Assembly: GCA_017999195.1 (NCBI GenBank)
Contig: JAGOBP010000111.1
Span: 1 to 9,415, forward strand
From: Thermoflexales bacterium
GTDB lineage: Bacteria; Chloroflexota; Anaerolineae; Fen-1058
Direction of reading: 5' to 3'
DNA length: 9,415 nucleotides
The position numbers and the translations under genes were made by a program. Position 1 is the first letter of the stretch. Each line of letters begins with the position of its first letter. This document shows positions 5,726-9,415 of this stretch, one piece after another. The notes below the pieces were generated by a model that had not been told where the DNA came from, did no database searches, and saw nothing but the letters and a program-made list of their open reading frames with translations.

Positions 5726-7260
5726 CGCAGGCTGTCCACTAATTCGTGCACGCGTTTGTCAAAGGCCGCGTGGCTGAACAGGCGGCTGCGCTCGATGGCG
5801 TTGCCGCTCAAGCGTGACCACAGTGTTTCATCGGCCATGAGGCGCTGGGTGTGCTCGGCCAACTCATCAAGCGTCTGCCAATGCAGGCCGCTCACATCGT
5901 TCTCAACCACCTCCAGTTGACCGGCCTTGCCAATCACCACGGGCACCGCGCCCGCCACCATCGCTTCCACGGTGGTGATGCCGAAATGTTCAAATTTGAT
6001 CGGGTCGCGCTGTTCGTCTTCGCCGTAGCCGCTGGCGTGCCAGTAGATTTTGGCCGCGCCGTACAACTGCTGCAATTCTGCGGCGGCTATGTTAACGTGC
6101 AGGATAATCGGATAGCCGCGCGCGGCCTGCTGCACCTGCGCGCAGTAATCGCGATCGACGGGCGCATCGCCTACGCTGCCCGCGATGTGGAATTCCCAGT
6201 CTCGCAGGCCGCCGTCCACCAATTGCTTGAACGTGGCGATCATAGGCAGGTGCTTCTTATTGTGGCCGCCCGCAAAAATACGGCCGACGGTGAGAATGAG
6301 ATTGCGTTTGTTGCCCGGCTTGAGCGCGTCCACTTCCACGGGTGGAAACAGCAGTTCGCTGTCGCGCGACCAGTAGCGCTGAATCCACGTTTGTGTGAAG
6401 CGTGAAATGCCGATGATGGTGGCATACGTGCGGAGGGCGGCCGCGCCCTGGGTGGATGGGATGTTGAGCAAGCGCAAGCCCCAATGCTTGAAGCGCTGTT
6501 CAAATAAGCGTTGATACAGCCGATAACGCCAGTGATCGATTTCAACATCACGCAGCGCCGCGCCCACCGATCGGACATGGCGCGTCCCGATCGGTTGATC
6601 GTGCCCCGCGCTGATCAGTTCGAGGGTGGCGGCGGGTGCGTGCGCGGGCACATCCAGCGAGATCGGGACGAAGCCGCGATCGGGTGCGGGTTCGATCGTG
6701 TGATGGAGTTGGCCGTTGACGTAGACTGTGGTGGACGAATGGGCTGTGATCGAGAACTGTACTTTGATCGTTCCGGTGTTGATGGGCAGGCGCAGCACGC
6801 CGTGCCCATCCGTCCAGCGGATCAAATGTCCGTCACTGGCTTCCGCGCCGTAAAAGCCACTGGCGTAAACGGGCAACAAAAGTTGACGGCGCAGCCACAA
6901 GCCCAGGCGACGACGCAACCGGGCGGGCGCGGAGAGTTCAATCGGGTACGGAAAGAACGCCAGCAGCCATGCATGCCGGGAACGAGCGGGAATAAAAGTC
7001 GTTTGCGAGGCGGCGATGAAGAGATCGTAGTCGGCCGTCAGCGGCGCATAATCTTCATCGTGGGGCAGTTCGGGCACACAGCGCAATTGCACGCGGCGCA
7101 GATCTAGGTTGAGCTTGGCCGCCGCGAAGTCCAGATCCACGGGGTGATGGGCGATGACCTCGACGGTGTGATCGGCGGCCAGACATTGCCCCAGCGCCAG
7201 CGCCATGCGTTCGCCGCCACCCAGAGCCGTCAACCAGCGATCATAAATGCCAATCTTCAT
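5722..7260 (-). CDS. GT4 family glycosyltransferase with an inserted beta-rich domain
   Basis: The 512-residue product is about 110-130 residues longer than a usual GT4. The N-terminal domain has MKIGIYDRWLTALGGGERMA with the GGGER loop (14-18). Residues about 133-243 form an insertion starting at GFYGAE (135-140) and RWTDGHGVLRLP (148-159). It alternates short hydrophobic strands, polar turns and a VYVNGQ segment, which looks like a small beta-sandwich. The GT fold resumes at YATIIGISRFTQTWIQRYW (279-297). VGRIFAGGHNKKH (325-337) and EHFGITTVE (424-432, an E-x7-E pair) complete the donor site. These later motifs resemble the ALG11-like side of GT4. The insert may bind carbohydrate or set acceptor length; that is inference. 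The ATG at 7260 lies 3 bases after the stop of the coiled-coil gene. Confidence 0.9.
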   Translation of the reverse strand: MKIGIYDRWLTALGGGERMALALGQCLAADHTVEVIAHHPVDLDFAAAKLNLDLRRVQLRCVPELPHDEDYAPLTADYDLFIAASQTTFIPARSRHAWLLAFFPYPIELSAPARLRRRLGLWLRRQLLLPVYASGFYGAEASDGHLIRWTDGHGVLRLPINTGTIKVQFSITAHSSTTVYVNGQLHHTIEPAPDRGFVPISLDVPAHAPAATLELISAGHDQPIGTRHVRSVGAALRDVEIDHWRYRLYQRLFEQRFKHWGLRLLNIPSTQGAAALRTYATIIGISRFTQTWIQRYWSRDSELLFPPVEVDALKPGNKRNLILTVGRIFAGGHNKKHLPMIATFKQLVDGGLRDWEFHIAGSVGDAPVDRDYCAQVQQAARGYPIILHVNIAAAELQQLYGAAKIYWHASGYGEDEQRDPIKFEHFGITTVEAMVAGAVPVVIGKAGQLEVVENDVSGLHWQTLDELAEHTQRLMADETLWSRLSGNAIERSRLFSHAAFDKRVHELVDSLR

Positions 7261-7263
7261 CGT

Positions 7264-7977
7264 TTACGAATCTTGCGACTGCCCGGCAAGCGGCGCGAGT
7301 GCCGCGATTTGAGCGCGCAACGCTTCGATCTGCTGTTGTTGCTGCAGCACCAGGGCCGAGAGTTGCAGCAGGCGTTCGCCGTAAACTTGATTGACGCCCG
7401 TCTGCTTTTGCCCGATCTGTTGCAAGTAAAACAGGGTCAGGTTGTGGAAGGCCGCGCGCACGCGGCGCAGGATGCCGCCCAAAATGGGGAGGGTCGAGGG
7501 CCGCACATCGATCTTGAGTTTCAGTGTGTCCGGTCGCATGGCCTGATCGATCGCGTCGCTGGGCCAGGCGGGCGTGAAGTCACCGGCGAATCCGTCGAAT
7601 TGGGGCGGCGGCGCGCTGGGGGTGGCGTTGCCGGCGGCACTGCCTGCGGTGCTTGTGTCGGGCGCGGACGCTGTCACGTGAACTTCGCGTGGGGGCAGCT
7701 GGCCCACGCGGCGCACATCCAACTGCACGGCTTGCACGGCCGCGGCCAGTTCTTGCAGCAACGTCAAATGCATGTCGTTGATCTGATATTGTTGCGTGAT
7801 CAGCGCGCGCACATCGGCAAAGGTCTTGTCCGATTCAAACGTGGCCGTGCGCGCCTTGTTCTGAAATTGCCGCACGGCGTTCAGGCCGTCGCCCAACTCG
7901 GTGCGGCTGATGGCGCCCTGCGCCAGTTCAAACTCAATGCTGCGGAGAATGTCGTCGGTGGTGACGGCGGGCTTCAT
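7264..7977 (-). CDS. Coiled-coil protein of unknown function in the glycan operon
   Basis: The 237-residue product has no enzymatic motif I recognise. Residues 1-95 are predominantly helical. Residues about 99-140 are a Pro/Ala/Ser/Thr-rich flexible linker. Residues 163-228 are a helical segment containing LPILGGILRRVRAAFHNL followed by a coiled coil with QQQQQ (212-216). This second part recalls the helical module that precedes the catalytic domain of many methyltransferases and glycosyltransferases in polysaccharide clusters, but here it stands alone. It has no signal peptide or clear membrane helix; the segment from 164 to 184 is amphipathic and could touch the membrane. A scaffold or chain-length role next to the glycosyltransferases is possible but is inference. 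The ATG at 7977 overlaps the GT4 stop as ATGA and has a strong ribosome binding site. Confidence 0.8.
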   Translation of the reverse strand: MKPAVTTDDILRSIEFELAQGAISRTELGDGLNAVRQFQNKARTATFESDKTFADVRALITQQYQINDMHLTLLQELAAAVQAVQLDVRRVGQLPPREVHVTASAPDTSTAGSAAGNATPSAPPPQFDGFAGDFTPAWPSDAIDQAMRPDTLKLKIDVRPSTLPILGGILRRVRAAFHNLTLFYLQQIGQKQTGVNQVYGERLLQLSALVLQQQQQIEALRAQIAALAPLAGQSQDS

Positions 7978-9302
7978 GCGGACTCCTTGGCGCGAATGGC
8001 GATGCGGTAGGCGCGCTCGAAATTGCGCGCCATGGTCAAGTAGTGGAAGCGCTGCATGATCTGCTGGCGGCCGGCCAGGCCAAAATCGCGCAATTTTTCG
8101 GGCGATTTTAACAAGGACACGATGGCTGCGGCCAATTGTGGCGGCGCTTCAGGCTCGACGACCAGGCCGGTCGAATTGTGATCGATCACTTCCGGGATGC
8201 CGCCGGCACGACAGCCGATGACGGGCTTGGCATAGTTCATGGCTTCCAGATAGATCAGGCCAAACGATTCATACAGCGAGGGCGCGACAAACAGATCGCA
8301 GGCCGCGTACAGTTTTTGCAAGTCTTCATCACTGACGCTGCCCATGAAGGTGACGCGCGCGGCGGCGGCCGCGTACTGCTGCTTAAAGTACGTGGCGTAA
8401 TCCATGCCCGTGCGCTTGAGGAAACCGTCCCAGTAACTGTTGTCGCTGCCTGCGATCACAAAGCGCGCTTGGGGCACTTGCTTCAACACCTGCGGAATGG
8501 CCTCAAATAAATCTTGAATGCCCTTGCGCTTTTCCAACCGGCCCACAAACAACACGGTGAGTTCGTCGGCGCGGCGCGACAGATCAAAGGGGCGCACGGC
8601 GTCATCGGGCGCGGGCACCAGGCCATACGGGACGATCGAGTACCGATCGGGCGACAGATTCAGCCCGTAGACTTGTTGCACGGCGTTCAATGTGGCTTGC
8701 GTGTTGGGCAAGACGTGCGCGGCGCGATCGATCAGCGTCTTTTCCATCTCGCCCACCAGGTGATTGTCCAACGCGTGTTCATGGTGCAGCGTGGCGACCT
8801 GGCGGTGCGCGGTGACCAGTCGCACCACGACCGGCGTGATACCGCTCAGCGCGGTGACCAGTCCTTCATACAACCATAGAGGCGAATCGACGATCTGGAT
8901 GTCGTCGTTTAACTTCAGACGTTTAACCAGTTCATAGACCGCGTGATTGCGATTGAGCGTGTGAAAGAGATTGGGATAGCGCTTGTATTCAGGATACCGA
9001 TCAAGTTGATACGGCATGTAGTGCACGTACGCGCCGTCGTAAAACGCCACGCGCTCAGTTTCGCCGCCGGTGATGACGTGCACGGTGTGGCCCAATTCAA
9101 ACAGGCCGCGCGCCATGAGGTTGGTCAGCCGCCCCACGCCGTCATATTGATTGGGTGGATAGGTGCTGCTAAGTAGACACACGCGCAGCGGCGGATCGCT
9201 CAAGGTGATCGACGCCTGCGCGCCGCTTACGGGATCCACGGTCGGCTGCACCGCCGATCGGGAGTTGGGGAATTCCAGAATGGGTTCGTTAAGGTTGGAC
9301 AT
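7974..9302 (-). CDS. GT4 family glycosyltransferase with flexible N-terminal extension
   Basis: From the ATG at 9302 the product is 442 residues. Residues 1-38 are polar and Pro/Ser-rich, likely disordered. The GT-B domain begins at LRVCLLSSTYPPNQYDGVGR (39-58), with the DGVGR donor/acceptor loop. The hinge is YSIVPYGL (221-228). The donor domain has LFVGRLEKRKG (251-261), which carries the usual Arg and Lys phosphate contacts, and YESFGLIYLEAM (344-355) with Glu345 and Glu353 as the E-x7-E pair. It is expected to be a retaining nucleotide-sugar transferase of glycan assembly, specificity unknown. The start is uncertain: the frame has no stop up to the window edge and a TTG at 9344 is also possible, so the GT domain may be the C-terminal part of a longer protein. 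No strong ribosome binding site precedes 9302. Confidence 0.9.
   Translation of the reverse strand: MSNLNEPILEFPNSRSAVQPTVDPVSGAQASITLSDPPLRVCLLSSTYPPNQYDGVGRLTNLMARGLFELGHTVHVITGGETERVAFYDGAYVHYMPYQLDRYPEYKRYPNLFHTLNRNHAVYELVKRLKLNDDIQIVDSPLWLYEGLVTALSGITPVVVRLVTAHRQVATLHHEHALDNHLVGEMEKTLIDRAAHVLPNTQATLNAVQQVYGLNLSPDRYSIVPYGLVPAPDDAVRPFDLSRRADELTVLFVGRLEKRKGIQDLFEAIPQVLKQVPQARFVIAGSDNSYWDGFLKRTGMDYATYFKQQYAAAAARVTFMGSVSDEDLQKLYAACDLFVAPSLYESFGLIYLEAMNYAKPVIGCRAGGIPEVIDHNSTGLVVEPEAPPQLAAAIVSLLKSPEKLRDFGLAGRQQIMQRFHYLTMARNFERAYRIAIRAKESA
7983..7988 (-). promoter_or_regulatory. Strong ribosome binding site for the coiled-coil gene
   Basis: The minus strand reads AAGGAG followed by 5 bases and the ATG at 7977. 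The site is within the last codons of the upstream GT4 gene (Lys-Glu-Ser-Ala-stop). It is the clearest Shine-Dalgarno sequence in the window and fixes the start of this gene. Confidence 0.6.
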
Positions 9303-9413
9303 CGTCTGCCTATCGGCGGGACTGATCAACTGGCGCGCGCGCAACAGGCCGCTGCCAATACCGTCGATCGCGCCGGGAATTTCGGCCAGGCTCAGTTTGA
9401 TCTGTTGTCCCAG
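9303..9413 (-). other. In-frame open extension upstream of the right-most GT4
   Basis: These 37 codons run in the same frame as the GT4 with no stop. They read like protein (for example SLAEIPGAIDGIGSGLLRA) rather than like noncoding DNA. One other minus-strand frame stops soon after the edge, and the third is Arg-rich with a stop 8 bases before the ATG at 9302. This may be the end of a preceding domain fused to the GT4, or an upstream leader. The window is too short to decide. Confidence 0.4.
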
Positions 9414-9415
9414 AT

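Noticed and set aside
6511..7107. Plus-strand ORF of 198 codons
   Set aside because: It is antisense to the inserted-domain GT4 gene, which has clear motifs on both sides; no protein family features are visible in the plus-strand product.
7144..8010. Long plus-strand ORF of 288 codons
   Set aside because: It is antisense to the coiled-coil gene and the start of the GT4 at 7260. Its product has no recognisable fold and is rich in Gly, Arg, Gln and His, as expected from the complement of GC-rich codons.
1..9415. Defence, CRISPR, mobile element or RNA gene content
   Set aside because: No direct-repeat arrays, transposase or recombinase motifs, terminal inverted repeats or tRNA-like folds were seen; the whole window is explained by a glycan operon.

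Overview
The window is one densely packed, single-strand block of a surface-polysaccharide biosynthesis locus. Every supported gene is on the minus strand and transcription runs from high to low coordinates. The DNA is GC-rich, with no RNA genes, mobile elements, CRISPR arrays or clear terminators. The mix of GT4 enzymes, one GT2 enzyme, a GT with an inserted beta-rich segment and a free-standing coiled-coil protein resembles polysaccharide clusters of Chloroflexota-like or other deep-branching bacteria. That taxonomic guess is weak and rests only on protein style.

Right half (9415 to 3486), in transcription order: a GT4 glycosyltransferase with a long flexible N-terminus whose frame stays open to the window edge; a 237-residue coiled-coil protein of unknown function; a 512-residue GT4 enzyme with about 110 extra, beta-rich residues in its N-terminal half; a GT2 rhamnosyltransferase-like enzyme with a C-terminal hydrophobic helix; and another GT4 with a cysteine cluster. 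A 44-codon ORF (3489 to 3355) then bridges exactly to the next gene.

Left half (3358 to 1): a CDP-4-keto-6-deoxyglucose 3-dehydrase (RfbH/AscC/E1 type) with the diagnostic His in place of the PLP-binding Lys and four candidate [2Fe-2S] cysteines; a short RmlC-like cupin sugar epimerase; an RmlD-like NAD(P)-dependent sugar reductase; and the N-terminal 228 residues of a further GT4 cut by the left edge.

Taken together, the 3-dehydrase, epimerase and reductase make a plausible path to a CDP-3,6-dideoxy-L-hexose, with ascarylose the best-known example. The five glycosyltransferases would assemble a glycan that may carry it. The cytidylyltransferase, 4,6-dehydratase and E3 reductase expected for this path are not in the window. 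Nearly every junction is a 1 to 4 base overlap (ATGA or TAATG) or a 2 to 3 base gap, so the block looks like one translationally coupled operon. There is no gene-free stretch over 300 bases; the longest is 3359 to 3485 if the 44-codon ORF is not real. I saw no defence system or wholly new machinery. The least explained items are the coiled-coil protein, the GT insertion, the bridging small ORF, the open N-terminal extension at the right edge, and a strong excess of the palindrome CGATCG.
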